A stretch of 26,289 bases of DNA. Source: an uncultured Prevotella sp. GTDB taxonomy: Bacteria > Bacteroidota > Bacteroidia > Bacteroidales > Bacteroidaceae. Shown here in pieces: positions 1 to 8,041 of this stretch (position 1 is the first letter of the stretch; each line of letters opens with the position of its first letter). The stretch spans positions 1 to 26,289 of the forward strand of contig UQHJ01000033.1 in NCBI GenBank assembly GCA_900540885.1. Reading direction: 5' to 3'. Below the pieces are notes generated by a model that saw only the letters and a list, made by a program, of their open reading frames with translations, was not told the DNA's origin and did not search any database. Both the position numbers and the translations under genes were made by a program.

Positions 1-12
1 ACGCACATACCT

Positions 13-249
13 ATGAGTGTGGAGGAAGCATCGGCATACCTGAAAATGCCGGTGGCTACCCTCTACATGAAACTTGGCAACGGCAGCATTCCTGCCACCA
101 AGCCGGGCAAGCGTTACTGCCTTTATCAAGATGAACTTGACAAGTGGCTGGAGACTAACCGCAAGAATCCTGTACATCTCACAGCAGAGGAGGAGAATGC
201 AGCCATTCTTGCAGGAAACAAGCGCAAGCTGAAACCCTTAAACTGGTGA
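13..249 (+). CDS. Excisionase-like helix-turn-helix DNA-binding protein, possibly 5'-partial
   Basis: Small 78-residue protein with the layout of the helix_turn_helix_17/excisionase family: an N-terminal HTH (residues about 2-45, VEEASAYLKMPVATLYMKL, then a basic wing near KPGKRY) and a short charged tail. Such proteins act as directionality factors or regulators in Bacteroidales mobilizable elements. The frame is open through base 1 (codons for Thr-His-Ile-Pro precede the ATG), so the real start may lie outside the window. It ends 4 bases before the next ATG, which suggests co-transcription with the two replication-type genes downstream. The fold is fairly certain; the excisionase role is inferred from context. 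Confidence 0.7.
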   Translation: MSVEEASAYLKMPVATLYMKLGNGSIPATKPGKRYCLYQDELDKWLETNRKNPVHLTAEEENAAILAGNKRKLKPLNW

Positions 250-253
250 TGTC

Positions 254-739
254 ATGACTTATATAAGATGTATGAACCAATTGTGGCGTTCCGCTATGAT
301 GTCACCAATGCCAGCCAGTGAAATAGCTCTGTTTGCGTACCTTGTGAACGAGAGCAACAAGCGGTATTGGAAAATGCCGTTTGCATGTTCCACTACAAGA
401 ATCTGTGATGATTTGCGCCTTTCAAGACAGACCGTCATTACAGCACGGAAACACCTTGCCGAGCGTAAACTTATCTCTTTTATAGAGGGAAAATCGCGTC
501 ATGTACCGTCAATTTATTCAATACTTGAATGTACGGATGGTCAGACAGATAGCTTGACACATGACTTGACACCTATAAAAGATAAAGACATATATCAAAA
601 CAAAGTTTCTTTTAAAGAGGAAAGATGTGAGATTTTTGACAGTAAAAAAGGAAGAGAAAATGGAATCAGTAAAAGAAAAGAGAATCGTAGATCTTGTCCG
701 GTTCCTGCAGAAGGAGCGGATTATGAAGGGGCGTTTTAG
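254..739 (+). CDS. Winged-helix replication/DNA-binding protein of a mobile element
   Basis: A 161-residue protein whose first 90 residues form a winged helix-turn-helix of the HTH_36 kind: SEIALFAYLVNES as first helix, then ICDDLRLSRQTVITARKHL as the recognition part, then a wing at KLISFIEGK. The rest is polar, Lys/Glu-rich and probably disordered. Proteins of this type sit at the head of replication or excision modules of Bacteroidales mobilizable elements. Start: ATG at 254 or the in-frame ATG at 272 (MNQLWRSAMM), which I find equally plausible. The last 80 bases overlap the next gene in another frame, pointing to translational coupling. The exact role (replication initiator versus regulator) cannot be told from sequence. 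Confidence 0.65.
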   Translation: MTYIRCMNQLWRSAMMSPMPASEIALFAYLVNESNKRYWKMPFACSTTRICDDLRLSRQTVITARKHLAERKLISFIEGKSRHVPSIYSILECTDGQTDSLTHDLTPIKDKDIYQNKVSFKEERCEIFDSKKGRENGISKRKENRRSCPVPAEGADYEGAF

Positions 740-1370
740 ATTGCCTATGACCGAGAATCGAGCATATGCATATCTCTTGGCTGCTTATATTGCGGAAGTG
801 CAATTTCGTCATCGTGAGTTCATTTCCAACAGTTCTGTTGAGGAACAACTTCGACAGATTGCCAAATGCTTGACGGAAGAAACCTCAAAGTTCGGTATTG
901 TTCTCTGTGGTGGATGTGGCAACGGAAAGACCACTATGCTCAAAGCATTGCAAAACCTCATCAGACGGTTGAAAATCCCTAACCCGTCACATGGTTTAGG
1001 TGTTGGACTTGAAGGTTGCTATGGTCTAACTGTTGTAAATGCTATGCAAATTGCACAATTTCGTAAGACTGATTACAATAGGTTTCTATATTTGACGCAA
1101 ACGGACTTGCTCGGTATTGACGATTCAGAAACCGAGCCTGCCGAAGTGCAGGATTACGGCAACATCATGTACCCCATTAAAGAGCTGCTGACGATGAGGT
1201 GTGACGCACAACTATTCACGGTATTTACGACCAACCTTGAGCCAAAGGATATCCGTCAGCGATATGACAATCGTATAGCAGACCGACTCAATGAAATGAT
1301 GGTGAAAATCGTTTATAATAATAAAACATATCGGACGGATAATGTGCAGTTACCGCATCCGTATAATTGA
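660..1370 (+). CDS. DnaC-like AAA+ ATPase (helicase-loader type)
   Basis: P-loop ATPase of about 236 residues. The Walker A motif is GGCGNGKTT (bases about 910-936) and the Walker B motif is LLGIDDSE (about 1110-1135). A sensor-1-like segment, FTVFTTNL, and an Arg-rich tail (IRQRYDNRIADRL) match the DnaC/IstB group that loads helicase or assists replication and transposition. I chose ATG 660, which follows a purine-rich stretch (aaaaggaagagaaa); an in-frame GTG at 627 would add 11 residues. It overlaps the preceding gene by 80 bases. With the two upstream genes it forms the replication/excision part of a mobile element whose integrase and mobilization genes are not in the window. The ATPase call is firm; the partner helicase is unknown. 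Confidence 0.8.
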   Translation: MESVKEKRIVDLVRFLQKERIMKGRFRLPMTENRAYAYLLAAYIAEVQFRHREFISNSSVEEQLRQIAKCLTEETSKFGIVLCGGCGNGKTTMLKALQNLIRRLKIPNPSHGLGVGLEGCYGLTVVNAMQIAQFRKTDYNRFLYLTQTDLLGIDDSETEPAEVQDYGNIMYPIKELLTMRCDAQLFTVFTTNLEPKDIRQRYDNRIADRLNEMMVKIVYNNKTYRTDNVQLPHPYN

Positions 1371-1554
1371 AATCTCGCAAAGAGAGACTGGCTTTCAAAA
1401 AAGCAGTAAGCCTAATTACCGATTTTCAAAATGCGGTCTTAGCGCACTCTTCACAAACAGGAGCAAGCTCTGTGTGGATGTTTGAGAAGTATAGGTATTA
1501 TCATGTTTCTTTTATAGTCCACACGCTTCAATTGTGAATTTTTAAGTTAGCACT

Positions 1555-1625
1555 ATCGGCTTGCCGATGCCACTTGAAACCAGTCAAGGGAAGCCTAATA
1601 TCCCGACCTACAGAAGAAGTCGGGA
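1555..1625. repeat. Two consecutive hairpins, possible oriT or replication-origin structure
   Basis: ATCGGC-TT-GCCGAT is a perfect 6-bp stem with a 2-base loop at 1555-1568. TCCCGAC (1601-1607) pairs with GTCGGGA (1619-1625) across an 11-base loop. They lie in non-coding DNA 185-255 bases after the ATPase gene of the mobile element, where origins or mobilization sites are often placed. The hairpins are directly visible; the function is a guess. They could also belong to a terminator region, but no T-run follows. Confidence 0.4.
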
Positions 1626-1632
1626 GAACTGA

Positions 1633-2058
1633 CCAGATAAAATAGCAAGCAAAGGCCATGAATCCTCACTTATAGTAGGGCATAAACAACAATCCAACGA
1701 CATCTACATTTGCGACAAAACGCATAATGCCGAACATGCATTTCCACTGAAACCAATAATAACCTCTGCCCCCCTCTTCATTGAGCTATGCCGCCATGTC
1801 ATTGAGTCAATACGGTACTTCGATGCCTTAGGTCAGAACGAAGAAGAATCTGATTCTATTATTAAGGGCGAAGCATCTTTATCGTCTCCTTACAAAACGA
1901 TTGCTTACCGTTTTAGTGGCGTTGTAATACCCAATTCAAATGAGCTCATTATGCAAACAATCCATTGGTCTAGCCCTTGTTGTCGGAAAAAGACAACCTA
2001 TATTAGTACGATATATTCATTATTACATACCCATGAATATGTTTTTTTCTTTTGTTAA
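1633..2058 (+). pseudogene. Open frame without a usual start, remnant of an unknown gene
   Basis: After a TGA at 1630-1632 the frame stays open for 141 codons to a TAA at 2056-2058. The translation looks protein-like (for example TSAPLFIELCRHVIESIRYF and SSPYKTIAYRFSGVVIPN), but there is no ATG, GTG or TTG in the first three quarters. The first ATG comes only about 33 codons from the end. The stop overlaps, tail to tail, the stop of the convergent gene at 2055-2057. I do not recognise the family. It may be a gene that lost its 5' end, or chance. The rest of 1371-1632 holds only the hairpins noted at 1555-1625. Confidence 0.3.
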
Positions 2059-2693
2059 AAACAATCTATGAAATCTGATGTTAGTTTGATAACGAAATCC
2101 ACTTCCCCCTGATTTATGTTGTCATCATGTTTTACATGCTCATTTTGGTATTTACCATAGTAATCGAGCAAACTTCTAAACATGTTTGCAAATTCTGCAG
2201 ACCGACCTTTCTCTTTTTGGTATTGGCCGATATGCTTAATTTGGTTTTCTAACGATTGATTGTTTCCTAATTTTTGCTTTAAGAAAAGTTCTAAACTCAA
2301 TCGCATATCATCTAAAGTGTTTCTTTCATAACAGCCCATATTGCGTTTTTCTATAGCCTGATTAAATAGCTTTTTTGCTTTTGGACAACTATCTAATTTG
2401 CCAAGAACTTGAATTTTCTCTACTTCGCCCATATTAGGTTTTCCTAAATCTATACCTGACAAACACTTTTTTATATCCTTTTCAACAGATTCTGCGGTAC
2501 ACATCTTCTTAGGATATATTGTAAGTGTCAAAGAATCGTTTCCACCACTATGACTTTCCGTGATTTTCACTTTATGGATAGATTTTATTTGCTCCAATGT
2601 AGATTTGACCAATTCAATATCATCGGACTCTTTTAGAAACACTTTTACGTACTTCTTTTCAAAAGCCTCTCTTATTTCAGTTGCAAAATCCAT
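2055..2693 (-). CDS. Hypothetical protein with HEPN/Abi-C-like C-terminus
   Basis: A 212-residue soluble protein with no signal peptide. The N-terminal third (KKYVKVFLKESDDIELVKST to LTLTIYPKK) looks like a small alpha/beta domain. The C-terminal half is helical (LDDMRLSLELFLKQKLGN to FVIKLTSDFIDCF) and carries LDYYGKYQNEHVKHDD, which resembles the region around the conserved polar-His segment of HEPN or abortive-infection C-terminal domains. I chose ATG 2693; a TTG at 2723 would add 10 residues with no clear similarity. If the HEPN reading is right it could be an RNase-type phage-defence effector, but the canonical R-x4-6-H motif is not obvious, so this is only a suggestion. It stands alone, convergent with the remnant at 1633-2058. 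Confidence 0.55.
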   Translation of the reverse strand: MDFATEIREAFEKKYVKVFLKESDDIELVKSTLEQIKSIHKVKITESHSGGNDSLTLTIYPKKMCTAESVEKDIKKCLSGIDLGKPNMGEVEKIQVLGKLDSCPKAKKLFNQAIEKRNMGCYERNTLDDMRLSLELFLKQKLGNNQSLENQIKHIGQYQKEKGRSAEFANMFRSLLDYYGKYQNEHVKHDDNINQGEVDFVIKLTSDFIDCF

Positions 2694-2962
2694 ATTCTTA
2701 TAATATTTATTCAAGTTTCGCAAGTCATAATTAACTTATATTTAGACCTATAAGTTGAGATTTATTCTTCGTCTCTTGTCGCTCGGCATAGTCTAAGTAA
2801 ACTTAGCCTCTGCTCTCGCTTAATGAAACGTTGAGCTTTAAATCTCTCGCTATCGAGAAAATCGATGCATTACTATCTGATTCTCATTAGCGAAAATAAC
2901 TTGCGTAACTTGAAACATTTATAGTTCCTACTTCTTTTTATCGGTCGCCAATTATACAATTT
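2694..2962. other. Intergenic region with a small palindrome
   Basis: Non-coding stretch between two minus-strand genes. It holds the palindrome CTAAGT-AA-ACTTAG at 2793-2806 flanked by GCTCGGCATAGT and CCTCTGCTCTCGCT. No convincing TAnnTTTG promoter for the downstream gene was found, and there is no coding signal I trust. Confidence 0.4.
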
Positions 2963-4186
2963 TCAATCTCCGTTAACTATTATCATACAAACAGCTTTAC
3001 TTGCCAATTCCACTTGTTTAGGTAATGCCTTGCCTGCCAAAAGATTGGTTTGAGGCATAGTAATATCCGTGGGTAAAAGTTCTACGAGGTTTCTGATGTA
3101 ACTTGCTTTAATGGCATAACCAGCATTTTCCGCTTCACGGTGTTTTGCACACACGACACCTATGATATTTCCGTTCTTATCGAAAAGAGGCCCGCCACTA
3201 TTACCAGGTTGTACGGGAGCAGACATCTGATATTCAGCGATATTTCCTTCAAAACCTGTCTTTGAACTGATTATGCCATTAGTTAATTTTATGTCCAATC
3301 CCATTGTTGATATAAGAGGATAACCTAAAACAAAACAATCTTCACCGACGCTTGAAGTTGTATATTTGAATGTGTATGGAATATTTGTTAAAGGCTTAAA
3401 CGATACATCTGTGATTCTCAAAATTGCTAAGTCATTCTGTTTGTCAGATATCTCAACTCTTGCCGTATATGAGGTTTTGGTATCATCGTTGATACCCGAC
3501 ACTTTTATAGTTCGTGCATTTTCAATGACGTGGTAATTGGTTATGATGTATCCATCTTTGCTTATGAAGAATCCTGTGCCAGATGTTTTTGTTTCTTTTT
3601 GAATAGCATCAATCGGTTTTACTGGAGGGTACAGCTTAAGATATGATACAGTTTCATATCCAGTTATATTGCCATAATCCTCATCTAAGCATGGTATTTG
3701 AGATGAGAATGAGACGGGACTATCTTGCACTGACACACCTGAAAAGGGTGATATTTTATAATTACGTTCACGTCCATGCCAATATGCCTGAAATAAATAA
3801 TATGTGCATTCATAGATACCAGTTGTTGAGCCTTTTTGGAGGAAGAAATATATATCGCCATCTTCTGCCACTGTACGCTCCTTGGGTACATCTATTCTTA
3901 CAGCTCGATATTTATTAGGATTCCTAGTAACACCATCATAATCTTTTTCAATACTGAGTTTCATCCCATTCGCAATCCATATACCTTCTATTGATTCCAA
4001 GTTTTCCTCAGTATCAAAATATTTTTTTGCAAGAGCCTCTGCATAATTCTGTACATAGAAAATCTGTTTTCCTTTTACCGTTTTTTGTGCATGCATAAAT
4101 ATGCAGATAAAAAGAAAAAAGATAGATGCCGAAATTCTTTTATAAAATGACTCTGCATGTACTAAAGAGACTATGTATAATTCCAT
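2963..4186 (-). CDS. Secreted trypsin-like serine protease (S1C/DegP-type fold)
   Basis: A 407-residue protein. Residues about 16-34 (YKRISASIFFLFICIFMHAQ) form a signal peptide ending in an AQ-type cleavage site common in Bacteroidota, with an extra-long n-region. After an unassigned 165-residue N-terminal part comes a chymotrypsin-fold protease domain with a complete triad: His219 in TNYHVIENA, Asp252 in KQNDLAILRI and Ser330 in VQPGNSGGPLF. No PDZ domain follows; the C-terminus is a short helical tail, so it is not a standard HtrA. It probably acts in the periplasm or at the surface. The ATG is the only good start before the hydrophobic segment. The stop codon of a frameshifted ORF remnant lies 34 bases upstream on the same strand. 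No substrate can be deduced. Confidence 0.85.
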   Translation of the reverse strand: MELYIVSLVHAESFYKRISASIFFLFICIFMHAQKTVKGKQIFYVQNYAEALAKKYFDTEENLESIEGIWIANGMKLSIEKDYDGVTRNPNKYRAVRIDVPKERTVAEDGDIYFFLQKGSTTGIYECTYYLFQAYWHGRERNYKISPFSGVSVQDSPVSFSSQIPCLDEDYGNITGYETVSYLKLYPPVKPIDAIQKETKTSGTGFFISKDGYIITNYHVIENARTIKVSGINDDTKTSYTARVEISDKQNDLAILRITDVSFKPLTNIPYTFKYTTSSVGEDCFVLGYPLISTMGLDIKLTNGIISSKTGFEGNIAEYQMSAPVQPGNSGGPLFDKNGNIIGVVCAKHREAENAGYAIKASYIRNLVELLPTDITMPQTNLLAGKALPKQVELASKAVCMIIVNGD

Positions 4187-4220
4187 ATTTCTATCTCGTT
4201 AATAATATCTGATATAATAG

Positions 4221-4476
4221 TTATTTTTTTGCATCTGTAGGATTTTCCTTATCAGTGAAAGCCTTTATTTCAATGGCACCATATGTATTAACACCTTTGG
4301 GTGATATTCGCAAGCATCTGTTCCTGTGCAGATGGGGCTAAACAATAATTTATCATATAGATTTTATCTACCTTTCTATGTTCATTCCATAGGATATTTT
4401 CGCTTAAATTGAGCAAAATACAATGGCGATGTAATACTACTTCTTGAAAAAGATATTCTCTTGAAAAATTATTCAT
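4221..4476 (-). pseudogene. Frameshifted small gene remnant
   Basis: An ATG at 4474-4476 opens a 62-codon frame ending at 4288 (MNNFSREYLFQEVV to QMLANITQRC). In the adjacent frame the text goes on sensibly as SPKGVNTYGAIEIKAF to a TAA at 4221-4223. One small indel near 4295-4305 would join the two. The joined C-terminal part has a GVNTYGAIEIKA pattern vaguely like the end of TonB plug or carboxypeptidase-regulatory-like segments. It lies just upstream of the protease gene on the same strand. I cannot name the family, and a chance pairing of frames is possible. Confidence 0.3.
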
Positions 4477-4549
4477 GTCATAACTAAAAATATTTATTAT
4501 TTCTTAAAGCGCAAACGTTACCAACATTCATCCACATCCACCATAGTAC

Positions 4550-4606
4550 CCAATCATTTGTGAGACAGTCTCCACCAAGACTGTGACTGTACTTCACGAT
4601 GATTGG
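4550..4606. repeat. Nested inverted repeat
   Basis: CCAATCAT at 4550-4557 pairs with ATGATTGG at 4599-4606. Inside it, ACAGTC (4565-4570) pairs with GACTGT (4579-4584) across an 8-base loop. It lies in the 380-base non-coding gap between divergent units (4477-4856), upstream of the promoter at 4801. No T-run follows, so it is not a typical terminator. A regulatory or recombination role is possible but unproven. The rest of the gap shows no gene. Confidence 0.4.
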
Positions 4607-4800
4607 TGTTTGCTCTGTTTATCCTTTCGGTGTGGTAATTTGGCAGGATGTGAGCAATATGTCTTTCAAAAGATGGCATGATGCCACTATGCGTTGTAAA
4701 GATACGAAAAAAACTTCAATTATGGCAACTTTTTTGTGTCATGTAAGTGTGATTTAGATAAAATTTACTTAAAATACGCGCGAAACAATGATTTTATGCC

Positions 4801-4828
4801 TTGTTCTCAATAAAATTATGTACCTTTG
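4801..4828 (+). promoter_or_regulatory. Bacteroidota-type promoter of the AlbA-nuclease-SEFIR cluster
   Basis: TACCTTTG at 4821-4828 matches the TAnnTTTG -7 box, with TTG at 4801-4803 as a weak -33 element. Transcription should start near 4835, so the gene starts at ATG 4857 and not at the in-frame ATG at 4788 upstream of the promoter. No other good promoter is seen before 9511, so this one may serve all three genes. Confidence 0.65.
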
Positions 4829-4856
4829 CAAGATAAGAAACGAGTATTCATATACA

Positions 4857-6230
4857 ATGGAATTAAAGGCTCTGATAGCAGAATGTACTGCATACGATCT
4901 CATGGTAATGCTTGAAGAGAAGAAACCTAAGAGTTGGCTGAAAAGCGTAAGCGCTTTTGCCAATGGCTTGGGTGGCTCCCTTTTCTTTGGCATAGATAAT
5001 GATGGGATCGTCAAAGGACTTGATGATGTGCAGCATATTTGCGAAGCTATTAGTAGTAAAATTCGGGATTACATGGATCCTCTGCCAGAGGTGGAGATGA
5101 TTCCCCATGATATAGATGGTTTACATATCTTACAACTAAAAGTCAATGCGGGGCATTATACCCCATATTACTACGTTGGAGATGGCCAGCGTATTGCATT
5201 TGTTCGAGTTGGTGATGAAAGTCTTCCTGCCACGGCAGAACAGATGGTTCGCTTGGTACTGAAAGGCTCCAACAAAACTTTTGATTCCCTTCACACTGAC
5301 TATAAAGCGAAGGACTATTCCTTTACGATATTGGCGAACTCGTTCAAAGACCGCACCAAACAAGAATGGGACAAGAAATACCTTTTGTCGTTTGGGCTGG
5401 TAACAGGTACAGGGAACCTTACGAATGCGGGTGCACTGTTTGCCGATGACTGCCCATTGTGGCAATCTCGCCTATATTGCACATGATGGGATGGAAAGGA
5501 AAAGGGCGATGCCATCAACGATGCAGAGTTTACAGGCAATGTCCTCATGCTACTTCGTGAAGCTATGAACTTTGTGAAGTCTAACACCAAGAGAGGCTGG
5601 GAGAAACTGCCTGATGGACGAAAGAACAAGCCAGAGTATGCAGAACGTGCAGTTCTTGAAGCAATGGTAAACCACTTCATCCATCGTGACTATACGGTGA
5701 TGGGTGGCGAAGTACATCTTGATATATACGATGACCGCCTCGCTGCAACATCCCCAGGAGGAATGTACAATGGATTGCTGATACAGGATTTGGACATCAA
5801 AGATGTGTCGTCTGAAAGGCGTAATCCCATACTTGCAAACGTGATGGCTCAACTTGACTATATGGAGAAACGAGGTAGCGGACTCACACGCATCTGCAAT
5901 GAGACCAAAGCCTTGGAAGGTTATAAGAACGAGCTAAAACCCATGTTCAAATCAACTCCAACCCAATTACAGACCATCATCTTCGCCTCTTCCGACACTC
6001 CGAATGTCGGAGACCATGACGGAGACGTGTCGGAGATGAAACTTACTGAGCGTCAACGGAGAATTCTCAATCTCATCAAAGAGTCTCCGACAATCACCGG
6101 CAAGAAAATGTCGGAGACTTTGTCGGTGAGCCAACGCACCATCGAACGTGACCTTTCAGCTTTGCAGAAGCTTGGTGTGCTGAAGCATGAAGGTAAGGAC
6201 AATGATGGAGTGTGGGTGCTTAACACATAA
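4857..6230 (+). pseudogene. AlbA_2 / HATPase_c_4 / winged-helix regulator, interrupted by one in-frame TGA
   Basis: A 457-codon frame broken by a single TGA at 5484-5486 (codon 210), since both halves share one frame. The N-terminus is an AlbA_2 (Schlafen AlbA-like nucleic-acid-binding) domain: KSVSAFANGLGGSLFFGI, then IAFVRVGDESLPATAEQM. After the stop comes a HATPase_c_4-like region (YAERAVLEAMVNHFIHRDY, DDRLAATSPGG, YMEKRGSGLTRI). The C-terminal winged helix is LTERQRRILNLIKES to RTIERDLSALQKLGVL. The sequence around the stop reads LYCT-stop-WDGKEKGDAIND; intact relatives, as I remember them, have Arg there, so CGA to TGA is the simplest origin. Two shorter products (209 residues, and one from a later ATG such as 5547) remain possible. 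The family often serves as regulators beside defence and mobile genes. It starts the cluster, 25 bases before the nuclease gene. Confidence 0.8.
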
Positions 6231-6255
6231 TCATTTCCTAAAGCCAAAGCAATGT

Positions 6256-8028
6256 ATGCCTAAACAGACAACATACCATATAAGAAGAGTTCTTGAATAC
6301 AGCGAGTTTTTCAAAGATGCCTCCCCCATTGATATACCTGCTACATTAAAGCTCTATAGTCGTAATACACTTCTTCGAATGGCGGCTATTCTTAGTCTCC
6401 ATTATGGTAATATGCATGTTCCTGATAATGAAAGATCACTCTTCTCTGATTGTAGCAAGAAACATATACCTCATATAAATGAACTCTTTCAGTTATATTA
6501 CAAAAGAATTGGAATAGATTCCAATGAAAAAGTCCAAGTTGTCACTTATCGTACTGGGTTAGAACTTTGGCGTCAGATTTTTGCTATACATATCGAAGAT
6601 TTTAAAGGCATTATCGAAGAATGCGATATTGAGTTTACCTTATTCAAAGTGATTCTTACTCTTAATGAGAAGATCGTTAGCTTTAATAATCGTAAAGAAC
6701 TCTACAAACTCGACGAACTAATGTTCCTCAATGGTTTTCTTACCAATGACACAAACAACTACTCTCTAAAAATAGTCCTTCAACCACAGATTTATTATTT
6801 TCGTCTGTTAGTTGACTATATTCCATCCAACGATGTATTGAGTAAGGCAACCGAAATACTTTTTAATAATTGGGGAATCAAAAACTGGCAGCAATACTAC
6901 ACAACTTTAATCTGGTTGGCTTATGAAACAGATAAGTATTACCAAGAAAAGCAAGATGGTGTCCCTGTTATTTCATTGGACAAAATAAGACTTAATGATG
7001 AAACAGGATTATTTTCTCCTTCTCTTGTTGACTATTTTAGTATAAACGAAGAAGAATACATACCTTACAAGGAAGAAGAGGGATTCTCGAAGACTGAATT
7101 GAATATAGATTACAGGAGATTCCGCTCAAAACCATTTGTAAAGTTGAAAGACGGAACAGGTTATGTGGTCATAAACAATCAAATTCTTTGTGAACGTTTA
7201 TTCAACAGTTTGTACTTCGACTTTTTACCACTAATAAATGGTAAAAAAGGAAGTTGTGGATTTTTCGATTATAATAAAGCATTTATTGAAAAGGTTTTAT
7301 TCCGCCAGACATTTTTCAAGTGCTTGCCAACAACCTGTTATACATTTCCTATTCGTAATTCAAAAGAGGAATCAGAAAAACCTAATGAACCGGACTTCTA
7401 TGCTCGAACAAAACGTGCTGAACTGATAATTGTAGAGTGTAAAGCAATTAAAATGAATGGCGAATGCCGAGATGATGGAGATTATGTTCGCCTACTTGAT
7501 GAGTTACATGAGAAGATTGTCCTTAAAACCAGAAATATAGATAAAACAAGAAAGTTATTCCAAGGGGAACCAGAACCAATTGGAGTTGGCCAACTCATTA
7601 ATCATATTGATTCAATAGAAGCAGATACATTTGAGTTGGATAAAAGTATTCCTAACGAAGTTTCCTATTACCCAATGATTGTTTTTGAAGATGTTAGATT
7701 ACTTCAACCAGGATTACTCTCCATATTGAATCGATGGTTTTACGAAGGAATTGAGAAAAAGCCAAAAATGATATTATCAGATATGGTTTGTAAACCTATT
7801 ATGGTCGTATCCATCAACACTCTGTATCTATACGATAATCTCATTCTTAAAAGTTCTCTCACAAATATTATTGATTCATTCCTCTGCAATAATGCAACAT
7901 GTGACGAATCTACAGGAAAATATGAGATAAACGAACTTGCAGACTTCGATAATTATTTAAGGCGCAATCCTTTCAATAAATCAAATGATGTAACAAGATG
8001 GCTAAATAAAACTCTGAAGAAATCGTAA
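6256..8028 (+). CDS. PD-(D/E)XK nuclease-like protein, putative defence effector
   Basis: A 590-residue soluble protein without signal peptide. The N-terminal 290 residues are mostly helical and unassigned. A restriction-endonuclease-like core sits at about 340-480: EPDFYAR (Pro379-Asp380), then a strand with IIVECKA (Glu394, Lys396), then GVGQLINHID, a layout typical of PD-(D/E)XK motifs II, III and IV. The C-terminal 110 residues are another unknown alpha/beta part. I chose ATG 6256; the earlier ATG at 6187 lies inside the previous gene. The gene is AT-rich compared with the his genes, which suggests transfer. It is 25 bases after the regulator and 13 bases before the SEFIR gene, so the two products probably work together. 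The nuclease fold is a motif-based reading and the biological role is inferred. Confidence 0.65.
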   Translation: MPKQTTYHIRRVLEYSEFFKDASPIDIPATLKLYSRNTLLRMAAILSLHYGNMHVPDNERSLFSDCSKKHIPHINELFQLYYKRIGIDSNEKVQVVTYRTGLELWRQIFAIHIEDFKGIIEECDIEFTLFKVILTLNEKIVSFNNRKELYKLDELMFLNGFLTNDTNNYSLKIVLQPQIYYFRLLVDYIPSNDVLSKATEILFNNWGIKNWQQYYTTLIWLAYETDKYYQEKQDGVPVISLDKIRLNDETGLFSPSLVDYFSINEEEYIPYKEEEGFSKTELNIDYRRFRSKPFVKLKDGTGYVVINNQILCERLFNSLYFDFLPLINGKKGSCGFFDYNKAFIEKVLFRQTFFKCLPTTCYTFPIRNSKEESEKPNEPDFYARTKRAELIIVECKAIKMNGECRDDGDYVRLLDELHEKIVLKTRNIDKTRKLFQGEPEPIGVGQLINHIDSIEADTFELDKSIPNEVSYYPMIVFEDVRLLQPGLLSILNRWFYEGIEKKPKMILSDMVCKPIMVVSINTLYLYDNLILKSSLTNIIDSFLCNNATCDESTGKYEINELADFDNYLRRNPFNKSNDVTRWLNKTLKKS

Positions 8029-8041
8029 TAAATTGGCACAT

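Noticed and set aside
4769..5108. Minus-strand ORFs of 81 codons over the start of the AlbA gene
   Set aside because: They overlap a well-supported domain-coding region and show no domain features.
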